From positions 23,815,292 through 23,879,291 of the forward strand of contig NC_088312.1 of the NCBI RefSeq assembly GCF_910592395.1: 64,000 bases of DNA. The letters are read 5' to 3'. A program made the position numbers and the translations under genes. Positions within the stretch are counted from its first letter, which is position 1. Each line of letters opens with the position of its first letter. The DNA is from Lineus longissimus. Its lineage: Eukaryota; Nemertea; Pilidiophora; Heteronemertea; Lineidae. Below the pieces are notes generated by a model. The model worked only from the letters and a program-made list of their open reading frames with translations, was not told the DNA's origin and made no database searches. Shown in pieces: positions 16,791 to 31,800 of this stretch.

Positions 16791-18158
16791 GACCCAGTGT
16801 GGTAGTTGATGTTTTATGGGCCTTTTGTAATATCACAGCTTTAAATTGATCTGTGTTCATTTGGTTTCAAATAACATGTATTGTGTTGAATATACCGGTA
16901 GTGTAAGTTTTATAGGTTATGGTATATTGTTTCAAGTATTGCAAGCCAGGCTTTTAGTGTGCCCTGCTCACTTACATTAAGCAGATCTTTATTCATGTTG
17001 AACACCAGTGAGAAAAAATGTTAGACTGGTGCTAGTTTGCCATTATTGTAATGTGCTCAATTTCCTTTTCGTTCCTGACTGCTTTTGTTTGTTTAAGAGC
17101 TGTTAATGTTTGTCTCTCATTCAGAGGTCAAAGGTCAAGGCAGAGAAGTGTTAATTCCATGAAACTTTTGCTTCAAATAAATCCTATGAATTTGAAATGA
17201 AGTCTTATCTCTTAACCATTCACACTGTTGAACTTGTGCACTGACATCCCTTTTGACCAGCATTTCGACCATAGGTCCGGATTGCAAGTTGACATCAGTT
17301 AGACCATCCGATTTGGTGGCTTTTTCTGTGATGTCTTCTGCAGAGGCTCTATTCGACTACGGGATGTATTGCATCCTGATACGTTCCTTTCCATCCTGCT
17401 GATAACAATACTTCTCGGTTAGTGACCATGTAGCAAAACCTGTAGCAAATCTTCCTTTTTAATTCAATTCCGTTTTAATGATAAGGTTGGTCCAGTCTTT
17501 CGTCAACATTGTGTAGGGTCAATTCAAATTCTAATTCACACTGAAGAATAAACCAAGTTGAACTATTTATTAGATGTAAAAGATGTCAGTTTATTTTTTA
17601 TATATTTTCTCCGAACTAGTTTTTTATAAAGATGCCAATGAAGTTATCTTCACAAAGAATTTTAATAAATAAATAGATACAGTAACAAATGACTATCATG
17701 GTAACAATAATTATCATTAGTGGGTAGCTTTATGTTCCATCTACAGTCTGTTTCATGATCCAAACAGTTGAGCAGAATCTAGCATACAATGACACACCAA
17801 TGTATGTACAATTTACAGGTTTCCATCAACTTGTTGCTATGGAAACACACTCTACCACACTCTACTATCTGAAAAAGCATCAACATCTCAACTTACAATT
17901 TCCGTACATGACCTCCATCAGAAATGGAAGTGTTAAGTCAGACGTGTGTACTTTAAACCAACTTGGTCAAGCCACCATTTGCAATGAAAGAGGACCATCA
18001 GAAGCTACCCCGAGTCTGAGCTAACGCAAAATCAAAGTTCTCAAAGCAGTGGACGGTGCGTATGTCTTTCCAAATCATATAAGAGAACAGTTTGCATTCT
18101 TGGATGACTCTTATGAAGAAATAAAACAGCACACAGAATCTCTTCAAATCATGATGAC
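16791..18158. other. LANCL3-like 3' UTR and intergenic DNA
   Basis: AATAAA occurs at 17176-17181, about 390 bp after the stop, and GAATAAA again near 17548. A 24-bp near-duplication involving 'cactctactatctg' is the only other feature noticed; no gene-like frame. Confidence 0.45.
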
Positions 18159-18524
18159 TCGTAGCATCATGGGGCCAGGCACTACTCATTACTGTAGCAT
18201 CATGGGGACAGGCACTACTCATTACTGTAGCATCATGGGGCCAGGCACTGCTCATTACTGTAGCATCATGGGGCCAGGCACTACTCATTACTGTAGCATC
18301 ATGGGGCCAGGCACTGCTCATTACTGTAGCATCATGGGGCCAGGCACTACTCATTACTGTAGCATCATGGGGCCAGGTACTGCTCATTACTGTAGCATCA
18401 TGGGGACAGGCACTACTCATTACTGTAGCATCATGGGGCCAGGCACTACTCATTACTGTAGCATCATGGGGCCAGGCACTACTCATTACTGTAGCATCAT
18501 GGGGCCAGGCACTACTCATTACTG
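18159..18524. repeat. Minisatellite, 33-bp unit, about 11 copies
   Basis: Units begin 'agcatcatggggccaggcac' and alternate actactcatt / actgctcatt; a few carry ggggacagg. Intergenic between the LANCL3-like gene and RPGR. Confidence 0.95.
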
Positions 18525-18991
18525 ATTAGATTCCTGGGACGGTTTTGCATCGTGATATCAACATGGATGAAGCCTGACAAGAAACATCTGAGTAAAATTT
18601 GCCATAAAGCACATTCAGTGAAAGTACACTTATTTAAGCATTCTTCCGGGTGACAACATGTGGACAAAGTACTTACAAATTCTGTCCCCTAAATCATAAA
18701 CATTTCAAAATAACAACCTAAATCAACTACAATCATGTTAGCTGAGACTACGAAAATAAGACATGTATTATATACACTGCACAATCAACTAAATATTGGG
18801 ACGGAACTTGCAATGTATTCTTACTCTTAAAACCAACGATTAAAAACACCAACCAAGGGTGGAACCTGGCAGAGACATGTTGTCTTCAACCAAAAAAAAT
18901 CATTCTTGATCATGTCATACCTGCATGTACAGCATTCAAAAGTCCCCCCCCTTACATGTATGTGTCAACCATGGTGTCTTTGCAGTAGCTG

Positions 18992-19111
18992 CAACTAACA
19001 CCAATAAGATGCTAATACACTCAGCCGATTTCAACTAACACCAATAAGATGCTAATACACTCAGCCGATTTCAACTAACACCAATAAGATGCTAATACAC
19101 TCAGCCGATTT
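18992..19111. repeat. Tandem repeat, 40-bp unit, 3 exact copies
   Basis: Three consecutive identical copies of a 40-bp unit beginning 'caactaacaccaataagatg'. Intergenic, about 0.8 kb beyond the predicted RPGR stop. Confidence 0.95.
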
Positions 19112-19762
19112 GTTCAAAACATGTGGCCATTACCTTGACATTATATTTGACCTTGGTTGTAAGTCTAATGAGCTCAACTGAAGGAGATAGTGCCACGTTT
19201 AAGTTAAGGCCAAGTTCAGTGACATAACTTCTTTTGAACAACAGTACATGTATCTGCCAACACAAGTAGACCACTATGAGCAAATGTGGTTTAAAACGGA
19301 CAAAGTGTAATCTCCTACACGCCACCCACACAAGTCACTACAATATCACCACTGGAAACCACCAAATTTTCTTGGGCATTTTATCTTTATGGAATTTGCA
19401 ATCCACTAAAATGAGAATCGTGAAATTTTGAATTCTTTTTGAAATTTTCAGGAATCCCAAAAGAGATATGCGCTAAAATTTGACTGTTTACAGAACTAGG
19501 GTGAGTTCCAGGTGTATCAGCTCACTCCTTGCAAACAAAGTTCTGCTCAAAGCACCAAAACATCTGCCGCCATCTGGTGTAGGGAATGAGATTTCCACGC
19601 ATTACTTCACTTAAGTTCCTTATAATATCACACAGAGTTTGGACTGAAAAACGAATGATATACTTTAGTCAATACGGGGAGCAAGTAGAACAACCAAGTC
19701 TCGACAGCCGAGGCAATTCATTGTTCACCCAAAATAATGAGTGCTTCTTTTCTGACAATATT

Positions 19763-19883
19763 GGGTGATATGAATAAAGACTAGCAATTGCTTTTACTGA
19801 AAACCCCATGTACATTTACACTAGGCCTTTCTGTACAAAACTGAAGTAAAATCATTTACTAGTCTTTATTCATATCACCCCAT
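19763..19883. repeat. Inverted repeat with AATAAA on each strand
   Basis: Arms of about 22 bp (gggtgatatgaataaagac and its complement) are separated by about 75 bp. Each arm carries AATAAA reading into the hairpin, one per strand. The minus-strand copy (19870-19865) is the likely RPGR poly(A) signal and overlaps the predicted stop codon by one base. Confidence 0.8.
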
Positions 19884-22800
19884 AGCTTCTTCCACTCTTA
19901 GGCAGTAAGGCATGTAGCTGGCATTCAGCTGGTCTCTCCTTTCTTCTAGTTGTCACCTAGCGGGAAACGTACCATTGGGTATGACAAAGATGCATTGTCA
20001 CTCACTTTACTGAAGCCGCAAAAGAGGAATTATGCTGTAAATGAGATGAGGAAGTATGTGTGTGGCGATTTATCGGACCTGAACACGACAGAAGTCAGAC
20101 TTATCTTACTCACCTTCTTGGGTTTTTCAGCCGCCAACTTCTTCGCTTCTTCCTCTTTCTTCTTGGCAGCTTCTTCCTCTTCCTTCTTCTTGGCGTCCTC
20201 TTCTTCTTTCTTCTTTCTCTCCTCCTCCTCCTTCTCTTTCTCCTTGATCTTTGAGGGTTTCTCTTCTTCTTCTTCAGAATCTTCATCTTCTTCCTCAGAC
20301 TGAAGCAAAATAACCAACAATTCACATGCACCGTTCACCTGAATACTTGTTCTGCTACGGATGTCCTCAACCAGTTTCAATTGGAAGAAATACATTCATG
20401 ACATGAGATACGTTGAAGAGCCTGATGGCCATGTGCCATTGTGTTTGACCTTCATTGGGTTCAAGTCAGGGTGTGTCACCTCACCATGACATGAGATACG
20501 TTGTAGAGCCTGATGGCCATGTGCCATTGTGTTTGACCTTCATTGGGTTCAAGTCAGGGTGTGTCACCTCACCATGACATGAGATACGTTGAAGAGCCTG
20601 ATGGCCATGTGCCATTGTGTTTGACCTTCATTGGGTTCAGGTCAGGGTGTGTCACCTCACCATGACATGAGATACGTTGTAGAGCCTGATGGCCATGTGC
20701 CATTGTGTTTGACCTTCATTGGGTTCAGGTCAGGGTGTGTCACCTCACCATGACATGAGATACGTTGTAGAGCCTGATGGCCATGTGCCATTGTGTTTGA
20801 CCTTCATTGGGTTCAGGTCAGGGTGTGTCACCTCACCATGACATGAGATACGTTGTAGAGCCTGATGGCCATGTGCCATTGTGTTTGACCTTCATTGGGT
20901 TCAGGTCAGGGTGTGTCACCTCACCATGACATGAGATACGTTGTAGAGCCTGATGGCCATGTGCCATTGTGTTTGACCTTCATTGGGTTCAGGTCAGGGT
21001 GTGTCACCTCACCATGACATGAGATACGTTGTAGAGCCTGATGGCCATGTGCCATTGTGTTTGACCTTCATTGGGTTCAGGTCAGGGTGGGTCACCTCAC
21101 CATGACATGAGATACGTTGTAGAGCCTGATGGCCATGTGCCATTGTGTTTGACCTTCATTGGGTTCAGGTCAGGGTGGGTCACCTCACCATGACATGAGA
21201 TACGTTGTAGAGCCTGATGGCCATGTGCCATTGTGTTTGACCTTCATTGGGTTCAGGTCAGGGTGTGACACCTCACCATGACATGAGATACGTTGTAGAG
21301 CCTGATGGCCATGTGCCATTGTGTTTGACCTTCATTGGGTTCAGGTCAGGGTGGGTCACCTCACCATGTTCAACTGCCAGTCACCAAGACTACCTTTCCA
21401 CCAGTCAGACTTAACCCAAACTATTGTATTTTTATATCCCTCATCTATGGTCTTACCTCCTCTTTCTTCTTCTTGCCTTTCTTGTCATTCTTCTTATCTT
21501 TCTCCTTTCCTTTCTTCTTCTTGTCCTCCTTCTTACCCGCCTTACCCTTCTTCTTACCTGCAACACAAACAAACAAATATCAAAAAGTGCTTTAATCACA
21601 AGATCATTTCAATATCGGTGGTGTTCAGAAACAACAGCTGGTGAATCAGTGATACCGCGCTAACTTTGACCAACTCAAACCTAGACTGAATCTGCCAGCA
21701 CTGGACCTCCAGTCTTGTGAGCTCCTCATTTGCCTTGGGGTGAGAGGTGTATACCGCACTGAACACTGGATGACTTGCGTCTGACAGGGGAGATAAAGAC
21801 AAGTTTGTATACACAACCCTGATCTATCCTGAAACCCTTCGGGAGCATTCAGATGAGCGGTTCAAATCAGCGCGCCGCTACACAGGCAAATGTGCCAAAT
21901 ATAAATGACATTAAGCTTAGAATCTTGGAGCAACAAGAGTTTTCTGTGTTGGAGATTTCCTCTCAAAAATCACCAAATAATGAAAAATTCCAAAAAAATT
22001 TCTACTGTATTTCTTGTCTTTTCATGAAAATTTCAGAATCATCGTTATTGGATAAAAAAGTACTTTTTCCGAAATATTATGAAGAATTCCAATTTTTTTT
22101 GTTATTTCTTGTTTGTTCATGAAATTTGAGAAAAAAAAGTTTTTTCGGAGGAAAATTTTAAAACATTCCAAGAAAAAAATTTTGGGCAAAAAAACACATT
22201 TTTATCAATTTTTTTCGCCAAATCAGGTCGGTTTTTAAAATTTGATAAATTTCATGTCTATGTCAGGTTTTACAACAGTCACTATCTTCCTTTTGGTGTT
22301 GTGGTAACCATGGTAACTCACTTGCTTCCTCTTCAGTATCCTCGTCTTCATCCTCATCCTCATCTTCATCATCTTCTTCAGAGTCGTCACCCTTCTTCTT
22401 CTTCCCAAAAATACCACCCTTTTTCTTCTTGTCTGAAAACAGGACGAATTGGCTAAATAAGCAGAAATCAGTGAGCATGAGCTGTGTTGAAACGGTGAAG
22501 AATTCTGAATAAAAAGCATTCAACTCAACTCTCATACCATGATCTAATTTTTGATATTTCTTGCCATAAATCCTGTAATAATCATTGAACAATGAGATAT
22601 GACTTTTCTCCTGAGGGGACTTGACTTCCTTTCACATTGGCAAACACGCACAATTCACAAAACCAAGCTATCCAAGTTGCACTTCATTTCTACATGTACA
22701 CATCCAAAAATAACACGACAACTGCAAGAATAGAAATCACAATCATACAATTTCGACACCTTATTTTGCCAGTTAAATGTTAGAAATATTTGAAGAGCAG

Positions 22801-25800
22801 AGAGCTGGAACAACCAAACTAACTCTCAGCTCTTCATTCATACTAAAGCTGAACTAGACCTGTATGAAAGTGTTACCAGTGCTTCAATAATTGGTTGGAC
22901 TTGAATGGTCACAAACACTGCTTATAAAAATCCACACCACTCCCACGCTGCCACGCCAGCCATCCACACCACTCCCATGCTGCCACGCCAGCCATCCACA
23001 CCACTCCCAGGCTGCCACGCCAGCCATCCACACCACTCCCATGCTGCCACGCCAGCCATCCACACCACTCCCAGGCTGCCACGCCAGCCATCCACACCAC
23101 TCCCACGCTGCCACGCCAGTCATCCACACCACTCCCAGGCTGCCACGCCAGCCATCCACACCACTCCCATGCTGCCACGCCAGCCATCCACACCACTCCC
23201 AGGCTGCCACGCCAGCCATCCACACCACTCCCACGCTGCCACGCCAGCCATCCACACCACTCCCAGGCTGCCACGCCAGCCATCCACACCACTCCCATGC
23301 TGCCACGCCAGCCATCCACACCACTCCCAGGCTGCCACGCCAGCCATCCACACCACTCCCACGCTGCCACGCCAGCCATCCACACCACTCCCACGCTGCC
23401 ACGCCAGCCATCCACACCACTCCCATGCTGCCACGCCAGCCATCCACACCACTCCCAGGCTGCCACGCCAGCCATCCACACCACTCCCATGCTGCCACGC
23501 CAGCCATCCACACCACTCCCAGGCTGCCACGCCAGCCATCCACACCACTCCCACGCTGCCACGCCAGTCATCCACACCACTCCCAGGCTGCCACGCCAGC
23601 CATCCACACCACTCCCATGCTGCCACGCCAGCCATCCACACCACTCCCAGGCTGCCACGCCAGCCATCCACACCACTCCCACGCTGCCACGCCAGTCATC
23701 CACACCACTCCCAGGCTGCCACGCCAGCCATCCACACCACTCCCATGCTGCCACGCCAGCCATCCACACCACTCCCAGGCTGCCACGCCAGCCATCCACA
23801 CCACTCCCACGCTGCCACGCCAGCCATCCACACCACTCCCACGCTGCCACGCCAGCCATCCACACCACTCCCAGGCTGCCACGCCAGCCATCCACACCAC
23901 TCCCATGCTGCCACGCCAGCCATCCACACCACTCCCAGGCTGCCACGCCAGCCATCCACACCACTCCCATGCTGCCACGCCAGCCATCCACACCACTCCC
24001 AGGCTGCCACGCCAGCCATCCACACCACTCCCATGCTGCCACGCCAGCCATCCACACCACTCCCAGGCTGCCACGCCAGCCATCCACACCACTCCCAGGC
24101 TGCCACGCCAGCCATCCACACCACTCCCAGGCTGCCACGCCAGCCATCCACACCACTCCCAGGCTGCCACGCCAGCCATCCACACCACTCCCAGGCTGCC
24201 ACGCCAGCCATCCACACCACTCCCATGCTGCCACGCCAGCCATCCACACCACTCCCAGGCTGCCACGCCAGCCATCCACACCACTCCCAGGCTGCCACGC
24301 CAGCCATCCACACCACTCCCACGCTACCACGCCAGCCATCCACACCACTCCCACGCTGCCACGCCAGCCATCCACACCACTCCCACGCTGCCACGCCAGC
24401 CATCCACACCACTCCCACGCTGCCACGCCAGCCATCCACACCACTCCCATGCTGCCACGCCAGCCATCCACACCACTCCCATGCTGCCACGCCAGCCATC
24501 CACACCACTCCCAGGCTGCCACGCCAGCCATCCACACCACTCCCAGGCTGCCACGCCAGCCATCCACACCACTCCCAGGCTGCCACGCCAGCCATCCACA
24601 CCACTCCCAGGCTGCCACGCCAGCCATCCACACCACTCCCAGGCTGCCACGCCAGCCATCCACACCACTCCCAGGCTGCCACGCCAGCCATCCACACCAC
24701 TCCCATGCTGCCACGCCAGCCATCCACACCACTCCCATGCTGCTACGCAGACTGCATTTCATTGTGACCCTTCATTTTGATATATATGGTGCAATGGAAA
24801 GGGGAGGTTTAAATGAAGTAAATTTTGCTGTCAAATCAAAAATGAAAGGGACTGAAAATAAATCAGAGAAACCGAGTGTTTTAATGAAGGGTGACAATGT
24901 GAAGCACGTTCTCTCATACAGGGCAAAGTCAACATACCTTTTCCTTTCTTCTTCTCCTTTTTCTTGTCTTTATCTTTTTTCTTCTTGGTGTCCCCTTCGC
25001 TCTCCTCATCCTCCTCCTCATCTTCTTCTTCATCTTCAGTATCTTCACCCTGATGAGGGGAATAAAGGGCAGACTTTGACAAGACATACATAGGGACAAT
25101 CAAACTACTGAAGTTGGATCGACATCAGTCTAACAAGATGTCAAGCGAGGTACCAGTGTTGAATATCACAAGATGTCAACTTGAACAGCCAGTCACTCAT
25201 GTGTACGACACTCTTTCTGCGACTTATGAAACAGAGGAAACACAGCCAGCGATGCTGGTATTGCTGACCTTCTTCCTCTTCTTGTCTTTTCCCTTTCCCT
25301 TCTTCTTTTTATCTGCTTTCTCTTTTTCTTTCTGCAAACAAATCAGTAAGAACATATCAACAACTTTAACATAAAATAACTAAATGTAGCTCTTAAAATT
25401 TGCTGTGAAAGACTGGTTTTAGGTCTCATTTGAGGAACATTTGAAACAAGCCATGTCTGGTGGTAAATCTTACTTTTAACTTTGCCTTCTCCTTGGCGGT
25501 GAGTGCAGCCTCCTCCTCTGAATCAATCTCTTCCTCCTCCTCAGATTCCCCTTCTGACTCCTCTTTACCCTTCGTTACATCTTTCTAGAAAGAAAAGGAA
25601 CAAATATTAAGATGATTAAATCCTCTGTTCTAACTCCTGATGACTGCTCAATGGACAAAGGAATGGCCAACATCAATTACAAGTGTAACCTAAGTCTTTT
25701 GGTGTGATGTCTCAGAAACTACCTCTACCAAAGTGCATCCGAAGAAATCAAAGCGATTAATGCCCCCAGCCCACCTGATCTACCTTACCTTGGCAGGGAT

Positions 25801-28800
25801 TGGAGCAAGCATCGGAGGGGCAGATGCCACAGGGGCGGCTGCCACAGCTGCTATCGTCTCTTCTACAACCATGTCATCGTTCTCAATTTGTCTGCGTGGT
25901 CGTGGCTGAGGTTTCTTGGTTACCTACAAGGGATGACCAGACTGTGAACAAATGTGATTGAGGCAATGTTCTTCAACGCTGCTCTTTAATGCACAATACA
26001 ACACTTGGAAGAGTAACACATTGTAATATTCAAAACAATGCGGTGAATATAATCTTTATACATGGTAGTGGAGACAGCCAACAAAGTTAAGAGACACTCA
26101 AAACATCAATCAGTCATGTTGTTGAGTTGGATTCCTCACCAGATGACATTCAATCACCAATCCTCCTCAACTGCCTCACAACTGCCGAGTGGTGTGTGTC
26201 GTGTCTTTGGTGCAAACCATGCATGGAAACCTGTCCTTGGCATCATTAACAAAGTAGAGTAGTGCGATCTCCCTGGCTAACGTCATCCATCTCGAGTGTG
26301 GCCTTGACCACAGTAACATGTCTCCTGCACAACAATAAGAGTTTGCTGACACCATGACTCACAACTCAAGGGAAAACCAGTTCATCAGCCAGCGTCAATG
26401 AATGCACCAAAAAGTGATACGATTATTGTGAAACCTTTACCTACTTTTTCATTGTCTTCTTCAGAGTCTTCTTCACTCTCAGACTCCATTTTAGGTTTTG
26501 ATGGAATAGGTTCTGAAATAGAAATGAGAAGTTGGAGCACCATGATGATAAAAGACTATTTTCTGATTGTTTGCATTTGCTCTTAAATTAGCATTTGTTG
26601 CACAGCACTTCAGAAGCCAGGGATTATTAGACCCTGTTGTTTGCCACAAAGACATTCATCTAAACCTGCTCCAAAGTTTCCTGCTACTGAACCAAACTGC
26701 CCTCCCCTGCTCAAGATATTTCCTAACCACCAAATGTACCTTGTTTTGATGTTAGTGGCAGTCTGTTTCTGGCTAGAGGTGTTGGTCCTATCGTCTGTGA
26801 GAGAGGGGCTAGTGCTTGTGATCTCATGGTTGGCTTCAGGGCTGGAAGCGTGCGATTTAACATGGGAGATTTGTCAGACTGCAACAAGAAAGAAGTGACA
26901 TAAAGGTGCATTGCTGGTACATGAATCTTATCATTTGTTGAAGCCATGGTGTCCAGGGCCTGTTTGTACACTGAGCTCAACTGAATGAGATTACACCAAA
27001 GTCCAAGTCAAAGTCACATTTTTCACACACCTTGTTTCAACAACTGAGACCATAGATAATCATTTTACCACATAGGGTATATATACATGTAAACTCTATA
27101 TTTGTAAATCCTTCGTAACACACAAAAAAGCTCAGAAAAAGCTTTGATGGAATGTTTGACTTACGTCTTTATGGCGCCTCCCTCGTGGCGTTATGGTTAA
27201 CTCAGCATCCTCGCTTGACCCTCGTGTTGTCAGGAAGTGCGGTGTCGATAATCGTAGGGGGTTCACCTCCTCTTCCTCCTCATCTGAACTTGCCTGATCC
27301 CCGTTGCCGATTCCCACCCTCTTCTTGGCCAGTGCCACCATATGACAACCACCGCATGCCACCTGAACAAGTAAAATCAGTTGTTCAATCATATTCAGGT
27401 TATTCAATCAATCAGGCTTTATCTTAATCAAGTTAATGACAACTGGGCTTTTACCAGAGCACTTCATTCCAGAGCTCATCCCAGAATCCCGAGCATAAAG
27501 CGACAAAGGTGTATCGCTCCGGATGGGCCAGGGGTCCATCACAGGCTGACTGCTGTCAAGACTTATAGTTCTGGATGAGAGAAGCAATGGAGGCTTAACA
27601 AACCCTCACTCGCTCAACGGCCCAGAGATGAGCAGCGGTGATTCCTGACATGAAGCTCTAAGCCAATGATATTCCTCCATCAACAAGACATAAAGCAGCA
27701 GACGATTTGCCGTCAAAGAAGGAAGTCTAGGCGAGACATTGAGACTTCTTACCTGGTCAACATCAAACTTAGAAAATCTTGAAACTTTAAATGGGCGGAA
27801 TTGGTTAGCAAAATTTTCTTCACCGAGACCTAACTTTCCGTGTCGACCATCACCAAAGGTAAAGAGTTGATTTTTTTCTGAAAATATGCAGATTTTTTAT
27901 ATAAGACGTGAGAAAAGTACAGTACTAGCATCATGCCACATTCTTATCATTAAGAAGCAGCCCATCTCAATCACTGGATCTCCACACCTGACAGGAAGAA
28001 GTGGCAACTTGGATTCAAATCAATGACGCTAGGACTGTAAGCCAGACACCTTAACCAGTGCACCAGCAGGCTCCACAAGTTATCACATATGGATATTATG
28101 GAGGCCATTTACACTGCAAGGATGCCAAGCTAGGACTGTAAGCCAGACACCTTAACCAGTGCACCAGCAGGCTCCACAAGTTATCACATATGGATATTAT
28201 GGAGGCCATTCACACTGCAAGGATGCCAGACACCTTAACCAGTGCACCAGCAGGCTCCACAAGTTATCACATATGGATATTATGGAGGCCATTCACACTG
28301 CAAGGATGCCACGCTAGGACTGTGAGCCAGACACCTTAACCAGTGCACCAGCAGGCTCCACAAGTTATCACATATGGATATTATGGAGGCCATTCACACT
28401 GCAAGGATGCCACGCTAGGACTGTAAGCCAGACACCTTAACCAGTGCACCAGCAGGCTCCACAAGTTATCACATATGGATATTATGGAGGCCATTTACAC
28501 TGCAAGGATGCCAGACACCTTAACCAGTGCACCAGCAGGCTCCACAAGTTATCACATATGGATATTATGGAGGCCATTTACACTGCAAGGATGCCACGCT
28601 AGGACTGTAAGCCAGACACCTTAACCAGTGCACCAGCAGGCTCCAGCTTAGAATAGCAATGAAGTACCATATATATATATACAGCCGAAATATTCTAAAC
28701 CAATCCACAAGATCACTCAAGGAAGTTGCAATAACACCGAGTCTCAATGACCAGAGGCACAATGCTACCAAAGATAAGCATTGGATTCTCCCCAAGGCCT

Positions 28801-31800
28801 TCCACAACATACTAATTCATTGAGGCACTGAGCCATAAAGTAAACAGTCATGTTTCGAGAAAACTACTTTGGTCAGAAGAGCAATGATATTGCTGGGAAT
28901 GGAACCACATCCAAATGCATGTGAATATGTGAATATAGCTGACTGGACTAGTTTCTTCTTGTGACCTAACTGCCCAAGGGATGGCAAACGGACAAGCAGA
29001 ATTCAGGAGAGGGGAAACATTGAACTTGAAAGTGTAAGACATGACCATTGGGTCTTTCTGATGGTCTGATTCATGTCATGACTTGATTTTGGGCTGAATA
29101 TCACATACAGCTGTATATCTTACCTGTGATGACAGCAGTATGGTTCTCTCCACATAAAACATTCCTGACCTTGGATTTGATGAGAGTGTTGACCACCTGA
29201 GGCGATGATGACTGGAGGACTGTGGTCCCGTGTCCAAGCTGCCCATTGTTACCGTCACCAAACGTATACACCTTACCATCCTCTAAAATGTGACAACGTG
29301 GAAAATACTGTAATAAGTTTATATAAGGAAACATAGGTTCGGCTTTTCACTTTGACACGTGTGCCGCCATACTTGTTCATATACATCAGATATTGCTTTC
29401 CACTTGGATAGTTCACAAGGACTTCTGTCACTGGGTCAGTACAGCACCAGGGACTATGGATAGTTCACAAGGACTTCTGTCACTGGGTCAGTACAGCACC
29501 AGGGACTATGGATAGTTCACAAGGACTTCTGTCACTGGGTCAGTACAGCACCAGGGACTATGGATAGTTCACAAGGACTTCTGTCACTGGGTCAGTACAG
29601 CACCAGGGACTATGGATAGTTCACAAGGACTTCTGTCACTGGGTCAGTACAGCACCAGGGACTATGGATAGTTCACAAGGACTTCTGTCACTGGGTCAGT
29701 ACAGCACCAGGGACTGAAATTGAGGGTTTCCGCTTTCATTGTAGTAAATCTTGATTCTTATCACCAAACCCCTAACAGCTGGTCCTGGCCTTGCATAGAC
29801 ATGAGTTCGAGAGAAATCAAACGGTGGTAAGAGCTTGGAAAGGAGCCGGGCCACCAAAAGCTGTCACTCATTCCGACCCATATCACTACATGGCAACTTG
29901 CCACTTTATGTCAGATTTATCTCGGGTTTAGATGGAAATGAGCCACCAGAGCCACCATTTGCCACCAGAACAGGAGAAGACAATGGAGAATATTCTGATT
30001 TCAACTCACCTGTCACAACTGCCGTATGCGAGCCTCCACATGAAACACTTTTGACCTTTTCCCGAATTAATTCAACATGTTGAGGAGTATAATTGTCTTC
30101 GATATCATCACCAAGGCCTAACTTCCCAGAATCCTTTTCACCAAATGTATATAACTTTCCATCCTCTGAAATACAGAAAAACAGCATGCAAATCAGTGAT
30201 CTCAGACAAGGCAAGAACAAGCAAACATAACTTAGCTCACTTTTATTTGTCATTTCTTTTAAAGAACTGGTTACAAGAGTTGATTGATGCTTGCAACTGA
30301 TTTGACCCTTTCAAAGCACATTCACACACCAGACTGTCTCTAAAACACACATTGTCCACGAGACTCCTTTCTAAGGCATCCAAAAAGAAGTCTTCTTATT
30401 TCACCACAAGCATGCTTAGGAATCCGTTTCTACATGGGGGCCATTACTCAATCAAGGTCAGAAAACGGCTAACAATAACAAATCACTTCGTCAGCAACAG
30501 CTACATAGTAAGTCATTAGCTTGCATCTTACCTGTAACCACCGCTGTATGATAATACCCGCATGATACGCACGTCACTTTCTCATCAAATATGATTTCTG
30601 TTGGTTCTGGACACTCTTGTTTGTCTTCTCCAAGGCCTAACTGGCCTTCACTACCTCCGCCCCAGATAAACAGGCGACCATCCACTGGAAGAGAAAACTA
30701 CTTTTTGACTGGCAGTCATTGGGAGGAGATTACACAGCTGGTCCCTGTTTGCGACAAAGTGCTAATCCGGTCTCCTCAGACACTTCCTGCTCTCGTACCA
30801 AGTAACCATCCAATCTATCATTCATGAGGCTGGCACTCTTCTACTCCGCTACTGCCGCACCAACTGTTGATAAGTAATACCCCATTATTAATGTTACAAC
30901 TTCATGGGCACTGCTCTGTCCTTGGTATGCAGCATTTACACAGAACCTACCTCATCAAATACGTGTCTTCTACTGTTCTCATTGCAGGCTTGGTAGGCAG
31001 CGTTTACAGTACACAGAACTTGCCCCATGAAATGAGTATGTTCTCCTGGTAGCCCTGAATATGGAGTGAGCTTTGATTGTATTCAATTGCATACCTGTGA
31101 CTGCAGCTGAATGCTCCGACCCTGCCGAGATCATTTTGTACTCCATGTCATCGAGGGTATCAATCACTATGGGTATTAACACTTCATCTGTCTCCACACC
31201 CAGTTGTCCTTCATTGTTGGCACCGAATGCGTACAGTCGTCCTCCTGCTAGAAGAGACAGCAATTATACATGGGGAATGTGATGAATCCTGTGGTACCAG
31301 TGATGCAAGACAAACTATCTCTACATTTCTAACACTGTATTCTGGTCAACCTTCTAGTTAAAATAACTATACATGTATGTAGTTTGGCACTATATTGTTA
31401 TGTGGGTCCACTGTGCGGACAAAGTGAGCCCCTGTACTGCTCCAGCCCAAAATGCTCTTTCAGTAACATCATTTAAAGAGTCAGGACATGCCCCGTTATA
31501 ATCAAGATATAAAAGTGTCAATGAATCCAGCTTACCTGTGGCAACTAATGTATGGTTTTTACCGCATGCCACAAACGTCCCCTTTTCACCTTTTAATGCT
31601 GAAACAAACAACAAGTTGGTGTAAATACAGTGACCCCGTTCCTGCACTCATACGCTTGTGCACTGGTTCCAGCCTCTGGTCTTAATCAGTGGCAGAGTCA
31701 TCGCGAGTGCTTGTCCAAGATGGGATCCCACTAAACGAAAGGCAAATGACTTTGTCTAAAATGGGAGAGATTACATTCTGCAATCTCTCTTTTTTCAAAT

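Noticed and set aside
22891-25093. Open frames of about 600 codons on both strands (Pro/His/Ala-rich and Trp/Gly-rich)
   Set aside because: The 32-bp unit lacks stops in all frames; the array is inside RPGR intron 16.
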